NCBI RefSeq assembly: GCF_022682495.2
Contig: NC_071391.1
Coordinates: 18,451,680 to 18,515,679 of the forward strand
Origin: Desmodus rotundus
Lineage: Eukaryota; Chordata; Mammalia; Chiroptera; Phyllostomidae
Direction: 5' to 3'
DNA length: 64,000 nt
A model generated the notes under the pieces. The model was given only the letters and a program-made list of their open reading frames with translations. It did no database searches and was not told the DNA's origin. Numbering within the stretch: position 1 is the first letter of the stretch; each line of letters starts with the position of its first letter. A program made the position numbers and the translations under genes. Positions 45,267 through 55,794 of the stretch are shown piece after piece.

Positions 45267-48200
45267 TTTTTTTTTTTTTAATTGTTATTTAATTACAGTT
45301 GCATGCCTTTTCTCCCCATCCCTCCACCCCACCCCAGCTGAATCCCACTCCCTCCCCCACCTCCACCCTCCCCCTTGATTTTGTCCATGTGTCCTTTATA
45401 GTAGTTAATGTAATCCCCTCTGCTCACTGTCCCCTCCCCACTCCCCCCTGATTATTGTTAGATTGTTCTTAAATTTAATGTCTCTGGTTATATTTTGTTT
45501 GCTTTTTTCTTCTGTTGATTATGTTCCAGTTAAAGGTGAGATCATATGGTATTTGTCCCTCACTGTCTGGCTTATTTCGCTTAGCATAATGCTCTCCAGT
45601 TCCATCCATGCTGTTGCAAAGGGTATAAACTCATTCTTTCTCTCTTCTGCAAAGAATTCCATTGTGTAAATATACCATAGTATTGGGATCCACTCATTTG
45701 CTGATGGGCACTTAGGTTGCTTCCAGTACTTGGCTATTGTAAATTGTGCTGCTATGAACATTGGGGTGCATAGATTCTTTTGGATTGGTGTTTCAGGGTT
45801 CTTAGGGTATAATACCAGCAGTGGAATTGCTGGGTCAAAGGGAAGTTCCATTTTTAGTTTTCTGAGGAAATTCCATACTGTTTTTCATAGTGGCCTCACC
45901 AGTCTGCATTCTCACCAACAGTGCACTAGGGTTCCCTATTCTCTACATCCTCTCCAACATTTGTTTGTTGATTTGTTTATGTTGGCCACTCTGACCGGTG
46001 TAAGATGGTACCTCATTGTGGTTTTAATTTGCATCTCTCTGATGGCTAGTGATGCTGAGCATCTTTTCATATGTCTCTGGGCCCTCTGTATGTCTTCCCT
46101 GGAGAAGTGTCTGTTCAAGTCCTTTGCCCATTTTTTAATTGGGTTGTTTGTCTTCCTGGAGTGGAGTCATGTGAGTTCTTTATATATTTTGGAGATCAGG
46201 CCCTTGTCTAAGGTGTCATTGGCATATATGTTTTCCCATACTGTTGGTTCTCTTTGTAATTTGGTGCTGTTTTCTTTAGCCATGCAGAAGCTTTTTATTT
46301 TGATGAGGTCCCATTTGTTTATTCTTTCCTTTATGTCCCTTGCTTTAGGGGATGTGTCTGTGAGGATGTTGCTGCATGGAATGTCTGAGATTTTCCTGCC
46401 AATGCTTTCCTCGAGGACTTTTATGGTGTTACAACTTATATTTAAGTCTTTTATCCATCTTGAGTTTATTTTTGTGTTTGGTGTAAGGTGGTGATCGAGT
46501 TTCATTTTTTTGCACGTAGCTGTCCAGATCTCCCAACACCATCTGTTGAAGAGACTATTTTTGCTCCATTTTATGCTCCTGCCTCCTTTGTCAAATATTA
46601 ATTGACCGTAAAGACTTGGGTTTATTTCTGGGCTCTCTGTTCTGTTCCATTGGTCTATGTGCCTGTTTTTATGCCAGTACCAGGCTGTTTTGATTACAGT
46701 GGCCTTGTAATACAGTTTGATATCAGGTATTGTGATCCCTCCTGCTTTGTTCTTCTTTCTCAAAATTGCTGCAGCTATTTGGGGTCCTTTATGGTTCCAT
46801 ATGAATTTCTGAAATGTTTGTTCTATATCTGTGAAATATGTCATGGGTACTCTAACAGGGATTTCATTGAATCTATAAATTGCTTTGGGTAGTATGGCCA
46901 TTTTGATGATGTTAATTCTTCCAATCCATGAGCATGGTACATGCTTCCATTTGTTTGTGTCTTCCTTAATTTCTTTCTTCAGTGTTGTGTAGTTTTCTGC
47001 ATACAGGTCTTTTAACTCCTTGGTTAGGTTTATTCTTAAGTACTTTATTTTTCTTGTTGCTATATCAAATGGGATTTTTTTCCTGATTTCTGTTTCTGCA
47101 GTTTCGTTGCTGGTGTACAGGAATGCCTTTGATTTCTGAGAATTGACTTTGTATCCAGCTGTTTTGCCAAATTCATTTATTAGGTCGAGTAGTTTTTTGG
47201 TGGAGTCTATAGGATTTTCCATGTACACTATCATGTCATCTGCAAACAGTGACAGTTTCATTTCCTCCTTTCCAATTTGGATGCCTTTTATTGCTTTTTC
47301 TTGTCTGATTGCTGTGGCTAGGACTTCCAGTACCATGTTGAATAGGAGTGGTGAGAGAGGGCATCCTTGTCTTGTTCCTGATCTTAATGGGAAAGCTCTA
47401 AGTTTTTGTCCATTGAGTGTGATGTTGGCTGTAGGTCTCTCATATATGGCCTTTATTATGTTGAGGACTGCTCCCTTTATTCCCACTTTGCTGAGTGTTT
47501 TTATCAGAAATGGGTGCTGTATCTTATCAAATGCTTTTTCCGCATCTATTGATGTAATCATGTGATTTTTGTCTTTGCAGTTATTGATGTGATGTATTAT
47601 GTTTATTGATTTGTGAATATTGTACCATCCTTGCATCCCTGGGATGAATCCCACTTGGTCATGGTGGATGATCTTTTTAATGTATTGCTGGATGCAGTTT
47701 GCCAATATTTTGTTGAGAATTTTAGCATCTAATGTTCATCAGCAATATTGGCCTGAAGTTTTCTTTCTTCGTTGTGTCTTTATCTGGTTTTGGGATTAGG
47801 ATGATGCTGGCTTCATAAAAAGAGTTTGGGAGTCTCCCATCAGTTTGGATTTTTTCGAATAGTCTGTGAAGGATAGGGGTTAGCTCTTCCTTAAATGCTT
47901 TGTGGAAATCTCCTGTGAAACCATCTGGTCCAGGGCTTTTGTGTGATGGGAGTTTCTTGATGACTGCTTCAATTTTGTCTGCTGTTTTTGGTCTGTTCAG
48001 GTTTTCTGCTTCTTCTTCATTCAGTTTTCGAAGATTATATTTTTCTAGAAATGTGTCCATTTCACCTAGGTTTTCAAATTTCTTGGCATACAGTTCTTCG
48101 TAGTAATTTCTTACAATCCTTTGTATTTCTGTGGTATCAGTTGTAATCTCTCCTCTTTCATTTCTAATTGTGTTTATTTGGATCCTCTCTCTTTTTTTCT

Positions 48201-48522
48201 TGAGGAGCCTACTTAAAGGCTTGTCGATTTTGTTTATCTTTTCAAAGAACCAGCTCCTGGATTCATTGATCCTTAGAATTGTGCTTTTAGTCTCTATGTC
48301 ACTTAACTCTGCTCTGATCTTGGTTATTTCCTTCCTTCTACTTGTTCTGGACTGTCTTTGTTGTTGTTCCTCGAGTTCTTGTAGGCGTAGGGTTAGGTTG
48401 TTTGTTTGAAATGTTTCTATCTTTTAAGGTAGGCCTGTATTGCTATGAACTTCCCTCTCAGGACTCCCTTTGCTGTGTCCCATAGGTTTTGGGTTGTTGT
48501 GAGTTCATTTTCATTTGTTTCC
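45267..48522 (-). repeat. L1 retrotransposon, 5'-truncated, antisense, best preserved
   Basis: 3,256 bp. The plus strand begins with the reversed poly-A tail (poly-T at 45265-45279) and C-rich 3' UTR and runs through antisense ORF2 to a 5' truncation in the RT/upstream region. An 11-bp target-site duplication with two mismatches flanks it: CATTGGGGATT (45256-45266) and CATTATGGATT (48523-48533). It lies inside a MaLR LTR, so it is younger than that element. It has the longest surviving ORF2 frame of the three bat-lineage copies. Confidence 0.97.
45519..48420 (-). pseudogene. L1 ORF2 remnant with reverse transcriptase domain
   Basis: Open pieces in order: 48060-47722 (112 codons, with 'HKSPGPDGF' of the RT fingers), 47705-46167 (512 codons), 46118-45936 (60 codons) and 45851-45519 (110 codons). 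In the 512-codon piece, motif A '[11 protein letters not shown]' is at about residues 52-62, '[14 protein letters not shown]' at 110-123 and the catalytic 'FADD' at 154-157, so RT signature residues are intact. Frameshifts near 47710 and stops after 'KELT' break it. Endonuclease and ORF1 are absent. Plus-strand frames here (e.g. 45730-46494) are antisense shadows. Confidence 0.95.
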
Positions 48523-48760
48523 CATTATGGATTATTTGAGTTAGCCCTAAATTCTGTAACAAATGTCTTCAAGGGAGTGTGGCAAAGGAATAGCAAAGAG
48601 TGTATTCTCCCCTACAGCCTCCAGGGGGAGTAAGACCCTGATGCAACTTGATTTTAGACTAGCCTCCAGAGGTGTGAGAGAATAAATTTGCATTGTTTAA
48701 GCCACTAGATTGTGTGGCTTGTTGTAGCAGTTCTAAGAAACTAGTGCACAGGGTCACTGT
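48523..48760 (+). repeat. MaLR LTR, right part (split by L1)
   Basis: 'tggattatttgagttagccc' followed by 'taaattctgtaacaaatgtc', 'tattctcccctacagcctcc', 'cttgattttagactagcctc', 'gtgagagaataaatttgcat' (with AATAAA) and the end 'gtagcagttctaagaaacta' complete the MLT1-type LTR begun at 45131. A middle section appears deleted (the 'cttataagagacacagagg' part is missing). Confidence 0.87.
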
Positions 48761-49249
48761 CAGCATTGAATGAAACAATGTAGAGCTCTTGGAAAAATAA
48801 ATCTTAGCAACTATACATACACACACATATACATAGGATTCCAATAGCTTCTCACTAGTAACATTTATACATCTATGACTAAAATGTCTATTTCTGTGTT
48901 TGTCTCATCCAGTCTCTTTTCATCTATTAACCTGGTTCTGCTTGCTTGGTAGTTATTTCAGTTTAGTTCTCAATTGTAATAGTATCTACTGCAAACTAAT
49001 GCTTTTAAACCAAGTGCTCATTTGGTATAGTGGATTGGAGGTGACATTTTTGATTCAGACTCAGATGAATTTCAGTCTCATTTCAATATTTCCTGTATAT
49101 TTCTCTGGGGAATAGATTACATCATTGAGGTTTCCAAATTTATTGATATAAGTTAGTTTTAAATCTTTTCTCATGGTTTAAAAGAAAAGTCTCAACTGTT
49201 TCTCTGCATCTGTTCCTTATTTATGTTAATATAATGTCTTCCTAACCTC
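48761..49249. other. Non-coding DNA, nothing recognised
   Basis: About 490 bp with a small CA/TA tract ('acatacacacacatatacat', 48815-48834). No gene seen. Confidence 0.5.
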
Positions 49250-50360
49250 TTTTTTTAACCTTATTTATTGAAGTATAGTAAACATACAGTAAGTACACAG
49301 GGTGATTTAGGGTGTACAGTGTATTGAAGTTGGATGAATTCATGCACCAGCGAAACTACCTCCTTTATCAGGATACAAGATATTTCTGTCACCTCCAAAC
49401 GTTTTCCTGTGGCTTTCGGCATTCATCAGCCTCTCCAACCTGTCTCTGAGGCATCCATTAGGTTGCTTTATACCACTAGAGGTTAGTGCACATTTTAAAG
49501 AATTTTATATAATAAACTCATACAATATATGGTCTTTTGTTCTGGCTCCATTTACTCAGTGTGAAGATTTGGGTATTTATATTGTACATATTAGGACTTT
49601 GTTCCCTGTAAAGTGCTAATATATTTTACCTCTATAGGAGCATTTAGGTTGTTCTCACCTTTTCACTACCATAAATTAAATTTCTAAGAATCTTCAAATA
49701 TGTATCTTTGGGAGTATATTTTTATTTTTCTAAGTGTAGAATGCTAGGTCTTTTGGTAAATTACAGTTAACTACTTGAGAACCTCTAAACTGTTTTACAA
49801 AGTTATAGTATAATTCTCTATTCTCACATCAGCATAACAGATTTCCAACTTCACATCCTAACGAATATTTGGGACTCACAATTGTTTTATCCTCACCCAA
49901 GGACATGATTATTGATTTTAGAGAGAGGGGAAGGAAAGGAGAGAGAGAGGGAGAGAAACATCGATGCAAGAGAGAAACATTGATCATTTGCCTCTCATAT
50001 GGGCCCTGATGGGGAATTGAACCCTCAGTCTTTTGGTTTGCGGGACAGTGCTCCATGCAACTGAGCCACACTGGCCAGGGCAGTACTGACAAATTTTTAA
50101 TTGGAATTATTTAATGGATATGAACTAGTATGACATTTAATATAATTACTTAGGTGTGATTTAATATAATATAATTTAATTTAATTTAATGATGTATTCT
50201 TACTGGACCTGTTGTTTATCATCTTTTTGGAGGATTTATACTCAAACATTGTCAATTTTCTAAAATTGGGTGTTTCTCATTTTATATTTACTTGAAGGAT
50301 TTAAAATATCTTCCTGCTACAAATTCTCTGTCAGTTACATGCATACAATTATTTCATATT
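49250..50360 (-). repeat. Ancient L1 (antisense), split by a SINE
   Basis: 'ttatttattgaagtatagta', 'gtgtacagtgtattgaagtt', 'ttctggctccatttactcag', 'ctctataggagcatttaggt', 'ttctaagtgtagaatgctag' and, after the SINE, 'taatggatatgaactagtat' and 'ttttctaaaattgggtgttt' are antisense L1M landmarks in order. Frames are lost. A VES SINE at 49908-50081 lies inside. Confidence 0.8.
49908..50081 (-). repeat. VES-type bat SINE (antisense)
   Basis: Plus strand: 'gattttagagagaggggaag', 'gagaaacatcgatgcaagag', 'gaattgaaccctcagtcttt' (reversed B box), 'tgagccacactggccagggc' (reversed head). It is inserted in an ancient L1. Lacking a clean A/T tail, it may be 3'-truncated. Confidence 0.93.
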
Positions 50361-50539
50361 GATTTTTAGTAGGAATTTACTGAAGAAAAATCACTCCAAC
50401 TTTAGAATTATAGTTCTCTTTTAAGAAATACAAGGAATCAGGAAGTTTACTACTCAGTTTCTCTCTTAGAAGGATTACTAAAGTCTCTATTCCTGAAACA
50501 GATAAATTTACTCAAAAGAAAATCACATCAGAAGCAATG

Positions 50540-50731
50540 GAGAGCTAAGAAATATTAAAGGAATGGTTATATTATTATATATATTTCAATAACAATATAA
50601 AGGAAATGTAAATTGCTATGACCATTTTGGAAAACTGCCCATAATTCCTCAAGGTAGACATATATATATATATATATATCCCATAAACCAGGAATTATAT
50701 ATGTATATATACAAACACACACACACATCTG
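50540..50731 (+). repeat. Ancient L1, left part (sense, split)
   Basis: 'aatgtaaattgctatgacca', 'ttttggaaaactgcccataa' and 'ttcctcaaggtagacatata' match L1 ORF2 ('gtgcagccactttggaaaac...ttcctcaaaa...'). The L1 resumes at about 51790 with the next part of the same region. TA and CA microsatellites (50660-50682, 50711-50725) lie at the break. Confidence 0.65.
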
Positions 50732-51287
50732 AGAGGGGGCCCAAAAAACCCAGAATTTATTTATAAAAAATTGTGTATTTATTCTTAAATGTTTAAACTT
50801 CAGTCATCTTCAAAGTACTCTCCATTTGTTGCAATATACCTATTGAGACATTCTTTCCACTGCTCAGAACAGTTTTTGAACTTGTCAGTTTTGATGTCTT
50901 CTGGTGCTACTGCGATTTTTTGTTTCACCTCTTTCACATAGGCAAAAAGGTTTTTTTTGAGGACTGTTTTTAATCTGAGGGATGAGTTTCTTGGTGCGAG
51001 ATTGGGTGGATAGGGAGGGCTGGGCATTGGGGTCTTGTCGTGTTTGGTCAAAAACTGATGAACACTCAGTGTGGTGTGGGCAGGTGCGCTCATAAATCAC
51101 CCATCACGAAATGGGCAAACACATTGAAAAGGCCTTTAAGAAAAATTCACTGAAGCCAAATGCAGCCTCTCACAACACCACCAGCTGGTACACTGACACA
51201 GATGCATCCCTAGAACACTCACCTAGCAGGGGAAGCCTGTATTGCAAGGGGCCCACACTCCAGAGATAAATCCAGTTTTGGGAGTAA
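50732..51287 (-). mobile_element. Mariner transposon relic with partial transposase
   Basis: About 555 bp. The left end 'gggggcccaaaaaacccaga' and the reversed right end 'tactcccaaaactggattta' are decayed terminal inverted repeats. The minus strand encodes only the C-terminal catalytic part of a mariner transposase (50800-51093). The rest (51094-51250) is a 5' region running through 'ttggcttcagtgaatttttc', without the DNA-binding domain, so the element is internally deleted. It lies between the halves of an old L1. Confidence 0.8.
50800..51093 (-). pseudogene. Mariner transposase C-terminal fragment
   Basis: 98-codon frame, all from the DD34D catalytic region. 'APAHTTLSVHQFL' near the start corresponds to the 'HDNAPAH' segment after the second catalytic Asp, which is missing here. 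'PPYPPNLAPRN' corresponds to 'YSPDLAPCD', in which the third catalytic Asp is replaced by Asn. The end 'NRYIATNGEYFEDD' is the mariner C-terminus (GEYFEGD-like). With the N-terminal DNA-binding domain and two catalytic residues absent, it cannot be active. Plausibly one fossil mariner lineage of bats. Confidence 0.88.
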
Positions 51288-51295
51288 ATATATAT

Positions 51296-51700
51296 ATTCC
51301 TGTAATGTAACATGAAAACTGAGAGGACAGGGACTCAGTTTTGTTAACTGCTTTATGACCAGCTTTTAGGACATTTGTTAACATAAAAATCTAATGAATA
51401 AGTTAATCAGTATACAGTGATTATTAATTGTGGTTTTGAAGGAATCATTTGAGTTTCACAGACATTAATAGATGAAATGGAGTTAGAGACAGGAGGCCAT
51501 GGTACCAGGAACACCTAATTGAATTGATTTTAATAAGCAATATTTTTTAAAATCCAGAAATTGTTAGAAAAGAGCATTTTAATTCCGGGATCCATTTTGA
51601 AGATCAAGATATACTTAATCTTCTGAGATTAAAGGGTCTCACAGTTGAAAATCTTCCACTTGAAGGAAAAAAAAACCCCAAATAATTGATTTCTGGTTTT
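51296..51700 (+). repeat. Duplicated segment, copy A (derived)
   Basis: About 400 bp matching 55293-55702 in the same orientation at roughly 85-90% identity by eye, e.g. 'gaggccatggtaccaggaac' and 'tttgagtttcacagac' in both. It starts with only the tail end of an L2 and continues into non-repeat sequence. Copy B is continuous with the whole L2, so copy A is inferred to be derived. It sits between a mariner relic and the second half of an L1. Confidence 0.9.
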
Positions 51701-51788
51701 ATATATATGCGTGTGTATGTATGTGTGTGTGTTAATATATATTATAATATTATATATAACATATACTATATTTTATATGTAATATGTA
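51701..51788. repeat. (TG)n/(TA)n microsatellite
   Basis: 'tatatatgcgtgtgtatgta' then 'tgtgtgtgttaatatatatt' units, at the right edge of the duplicated segment. A 66-codon frame covering it is low complexity. Confidence 0.85.
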
Positions 51789-51912
51789 TATTATTCTTTG
51801 TGTCCACTGAAAGATATAAACAAAATGAGTTAAAAGTAGTTTTATTCATAATAGTTAGCTCCTGGAAAAACCCTAATATTTATTAATATTAGAGTATATA
51901 ATTAAATTGCTG

Positions 51913-51944
<32 letters not shown>

Positions 51945-52245
51945 AAGGAATAATAATACATTGCTATAAACAGGAACAAATTTCTGTTACATACTAAAAT
52001 ATGGTTGAATTTCAGAAATAGAATATTGAGCAAAAGATGCCAGGCATAAAGATGCATACTGGACAATATGTGATTAATATTGAGAGGGCAAATGATTGGA
52101 GAGAGGCTACAGAAATGTTCTGGGGTTTGGGAAATCTGACTCGTAGTTACATGAATAAATATTGTACATATGTAAAATTAGTTGAGTTGCATTCTTAGAC
52201 TCCATGCAGTTTACTTTAATTATATTTCTATAAAAAGAAAAGATT
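51789..52245 (+). repeat. Ancient L1, right part and 3' end (sense, split)
   Basis: 'gtagttttattcataatagt', 'agctcctggaaaaaccctaa', 'ggttgaatttcagaaataga', 'ttgagcaaaagatgccaggc' and 'atgattggagagaggctaca' continue the L1 that breaks at about 50731. Between the halves lie the mariner and the duplicated segment. A (TA)n tract at 51912-51944 is internal. Confidence 0.75.
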
Positions 52246-52377
52246 TTAAAGAAAGAAACAGTTGTGAGGTGAATCCATACCTGCTCTTGTTGGAAGGAGC
52301 TCTAAGATAATATATTGCAGAATTTTAAAATTTTCTTGTGTATATTTATGATGTTTGCTATGCCAACAAAGGGACAC

Positions 52378-52492
52378 TATATACATATCATATATATATA
52401 TGCATATATATACACACATATACACTTAATTATATATTTGTATGTATGTGTATACATGTTTATGTATGTATGGGTAGATACATACATAAATA
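52378..52492. repeat. (TA)n/(TG)n microsatellite cluster
   Basis: 'tatacatatcatatatatat', 'gcatatatatacacacatat' and 'tatgtatgtgtatacatgtt' units over about 115 bp. The 88-codon frame at 52315-52581 is a product of this repeat. Confidence 0.85.
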
Positions 52493-53499
52493 ATTTGTTT
52501 ACCATTATACAGTTTTCTCAAAAAATACACAAAAAATTCTCTTATGGGTGGTCATTGTGGGCACGGGGGAGCCAGGGGTAAGGGAGAGGGAAGATGTATT
52601 TGCTTTTTATTTTATATTTTTCTGAAAATTGTCGTATGCTCTGAATATATTTCTGACATTTAATTTTGAAAATGACAACCAAACAGTCTTTCACATGCAG
52701 TTATAGAACATTTTATCTTCTTTTAATTTTCTATATTTTAAATAGCTAATAAAAGTTACAAAACATAATGTATAATTTTCTATGTATACTTATTACCGTA
52801 TATTATTACTGTGACTATTGCTGCTATCGATACTATTCTAGGGGAACAAGGCATTGATGCTTCACTTTTCACCAGGCTAGGTCTCTGTCTACCAGGTGTT
52901 TGCTATGGAAACCCCTAGGATTAGTCTTCTGGTGACTGGAATAGGTTATTCCATGACTTTTCCCTTCTCCATTCTGGAGAATTGTTCATTCTTCTCACTC
53001 TCATAATTAATTGGTTTTATTTGTTTATGTAGGTGACCTAGCATCCATCTGGCAAATGTTTGGTTAGTTAGCCTTTCTATCTGTTACAAGTTGAACATAA
53101 CATTCTCTGATTTCACTGAGTTGCCTGGTGCCTCCCACCTCCCAGACACGATAGTAACAGCAGCAAAATAGTTCTCCTAGGAAAGATCTTGCACTCTGTT
53201 TTCAACTTGCACCATAACATTCATAAGATATTAGTAAAAATGATTTATAGAAAACATATTTAGGAAAAATAATCCAAATAATAAGACCTTTACATTTTAA
53301 TGTATATTAATAATGGGTGACATATTTTAGAAGATTTGTTATGTGAAATTTGTATAAGGTATATAGTATCACATTCTTTCCATTGAATTAGAAATTTAGA
53401 GTAACATGCCAGATGTGGTTATGGTAAGAAGTTCAGGGTCAGTGTTGAATTTTATTTAGAGAGAGCAGTGATATAAAGCATGATGTGAAAGAATCTTGC
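52493..53499. other. AT-rich non-coding DNA
   Basis: About 1 kb. No repeat that I can name and no gene signal. Confidence 0.5.
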
Positions 53500-53970
53500 A
53501 AGAAGAAAATTGAAAGCAATTTTTATGTTTATCAATAGAAGATGAATTAATTAACAAATTAAATATTGAGCCATTCAACCCTGATGTGCCAAGCAAAGAT
53601 TTAAAAGGATGAAGTTGGTTTGTATTTACTTTCATAGACAGATTTTTCCAATATACTCTTATGAAGCAGACAACCTTTCCAACTGATGTTCAAGAATAAT
53701 AACGTAAAACAGTGTATGTGTGTGTGGGTGCATGCATTTAAATGCTTTTGTGGCTCTATGTGGAAAAACTGAGGGGGGAAAAAACACATTAAACTGTAAC
53801 TAATGGCTGCCCCTGGAGAGGATAGTGGGCTTGGTAGGTGAGTGTTGTGGAAGGGAAAATGGGCTTTTTAACTCCTAAATCCGTTCATTTGCATAGCGCT
53901 CAAATTATTTCACAGTAGGCAACCAGTCATGCCATATATTTGTTATGAAAACAACGAATAAAAATTAAAT
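53500..53970 (+). repeat. Ancient L1 3' end (sense)
   Basis: 'tgagccattcaaccctgatg', 'ggatgaagttggtttgtatt', 'acattaaactgtaactaatg', 'gctgcccctggagaggatag' and a tail 'caacgaataaaaattaaatt' resemble L1ME-type 3' ends ('gatgcaggtctgtatgt', 'caaactgttaacagtggttacctctgggga'). Confidence 0.6.
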
Positions 53971-54059
53971 TCCACAGATGGCTTATGATTTCCTAAACAA
54001 TTACTGCAAAAAAAAAAAAAAACATAAATAAGAGACTGCCTGTATTGAAATAAAACCTC

Positions 54060-54600
54060 AAACTGACAATCCGTATCTGTCCCCTGCTGTCGAGATGGTC
54101 ACCCACACCGCCACTTTAAAATCCATTTTGAAAACACACCGCGATGTTCTGTTTTTAAAAAATAAATATGTGGACTTCCCCAGCTTGAGAGAAATGATCC
54201 AGTGGCCCCAAATCAGAGCTGCGATTGGTGTGTGTGCACAGCGCTCGTTTGTGTCTGCAGGCTCTCACTTACCCTATTTGGTAGGTGTTTATAGCTCTTG
54301 GCGGGAACGGAGATTTTTGGTGAAGTGGCTTAAGAGTAAACTGTGCCCTGGAGAAGCGATAAGAATGGTTCTACATGTAATGACCAAGGTTCTTTTTTAG
54401 CTGGTTGAAAGCAGAGGACTTGAACTGTCTGATAAGAGTGCCCACTCCGTAAAAACAGCCTATGCAGTCAGCAAGAACATCTAGGGGCTGCTCTCCTAAA
54501 TGAACTGCCTTTCATTCTCTAAAATGCATTGTCCGAATGAAAGTGCAGCAACCAAAGGCCTGTTGGCTGGAGGGTTTGACTGAAGCGTAGCATGGAACTT
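54060..54600. promoter_or_regulatory. CpG-enriched non-repeat patch, candidate element
   Basis: About 14 CpG dinucleotides in 540 bp, far above the CpG-poor surroundings, including 'caccgcgatg', 'cagcgctcgt' and 'ggcgggaacgg'. No repeat recognised. A GATA motif occurs in 'gaagcgataagaatgg'. The plus strand is open for 101 codons (54095-54400) with no domain that I recognise, and Kozak or splice context is not evident. It may be a conserved enhancer, a young unmethylated element or decayed retro-sequence. Confidence 0.25.
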
Positions 54601-54939
54601 AAAATAGAAAATGAAAGGGAATAAATGAGGTCAGTCCAGAGGTAGGGCCCAGCAAATGAAAGTTATATGAAGGAAGAAGGAAATCCTTGATATCTAACTC
54701 ATTTTATGCTGCTCCTCCCCAAAGTATTTATCTAGGGCCAGTCATAAGTCAAATTCTCTTTTTCGCACAAAGCAGATATTTAAAATATGCTCTTCTTCGC
54801 CTTACTTTTCTCTCTTTTTAGACCCTCAGGAGCACAACAGAATAAGGTTTTACTAAATCCTTAATTAATCTGCAGCCCTGCATCTAGTTTTTTATGGAAA
54901 TGAACAGTTGAACTCAAACGACCCCTTCTATACCTGCCC

Positions 54940-55410
54940 TGTAAGACCTGGCTTCTGTTTATTCTCTGTTCTTGTCTTCTACATTTTTTTTTTTTTCTTT
55001 CATCCGTTTCCAGTTCCTCCGGCCTCCTTTCTATCCCTGAGACAGGCCAAGCTCCTCCTTGGTCACAATACTTACTTAGGTTTTCTCTTCTGCCCACCTG
55101 GATTGCTCTTCCCCTGGTTCTTTGCACATTTGAGTCCTTAGTCATTCCCATTACTGTTCAGATGTCACCACATCAGGGGTATTTGGCTAAATACCGTATT
55201 GATATCATGGGTCACACGTTCCCTTTTCTATTACCGAGTTTTAATTTCTTCATAACACATTACTGATTTACGTGCTGATTGTTTATTTTCTGATTCCCCA
55301 ATGCAACATGAAAACTGAGAGGGCAGGGACTCGGTTTTGTTAACTGCCTCATGACCAGCTTTTAAGACATTTGTTAGGAACATAAAAATCTAATGAATAA
55401 ATTAATCAGT
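54940..55410 (+). repeat. L2 LINE 3' region (sense)
   Basis: 'tgtaagacctggcttctgtt', 'tgctcttcccctggttcttt', 'gttcagatgtcaccacatca', 'ttaatttcttcataacacat', 'gattgtttattttctgattc' and 'tgagagggcagggactcggt' follow L2 3' order. A T-run at 54984-54996 has expanded. Its terminal 110 bp are also present in the duplicated copy at 51.3 kb. Confidence 0.75.
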
Positions 55411-55702
55411 ATACAATGATTATTAATTGTGGTTTTAAAGGAATCCTTTGAGTTTCACAGACACTAACAGATGAAATGGAGTTAGAGACAGGAGGCCATG
55501 GTACCAGGAACACCTAATTGAGGAATATTTGATGAGCAATCTTTAAAATTCAGAAATTGTTAGAAGAAAGCATTTTAGTTCTGGGATCTGCTTTGAGGGT
55601 CAAGATATGCTTAATCTTCCAAGGTTAAAGGATCTCAGAGTTGAAAATCTTCTGCTTGAAGAAAAAGAAACTCAAATAATTCTCATAGATTGCTGTTTCA
55701 GC
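55293..55702 (+). repeat. Duplicated segment, copy B (inferred source)
   Basis: Direct-orientation partner of 51296-51700, 4.0 kb away. It is continuous with L2 sequence to its left, which supports it as the original. Differences are scattered substitutions and a few short indels (e.g. three extra bases at 'tgttaggaacataaaaatct'). No terminal inverted repeats or A tail are visible, so it does not look like an independent transposon. Confidence 0.9.
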
Positions 55703-55794
55703 TGTTTATCTTTTGAGAATCAAGCCCCTTGAATAAGAAATACCCTACTTGGGCATTTTATTTTATTTTTTTACTCTTCTTTTTCCTCTCTTCA

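Noticed and set aside
45730..46494. 254-codon plus-strand open frame
   Set aside because: It is exactly antisense to L1 ORF2 C-terminal sequence; similar shadow frames occur opposite ORF2 in the 12-14 kb and 22-23 kb L1 copies.
54095..54400. 101-codon frame as a possible new gene
   Set aside because: I could not see splice sites, a domain or a retrogene signature. Kept only as part of the CpG-rich patch observation.
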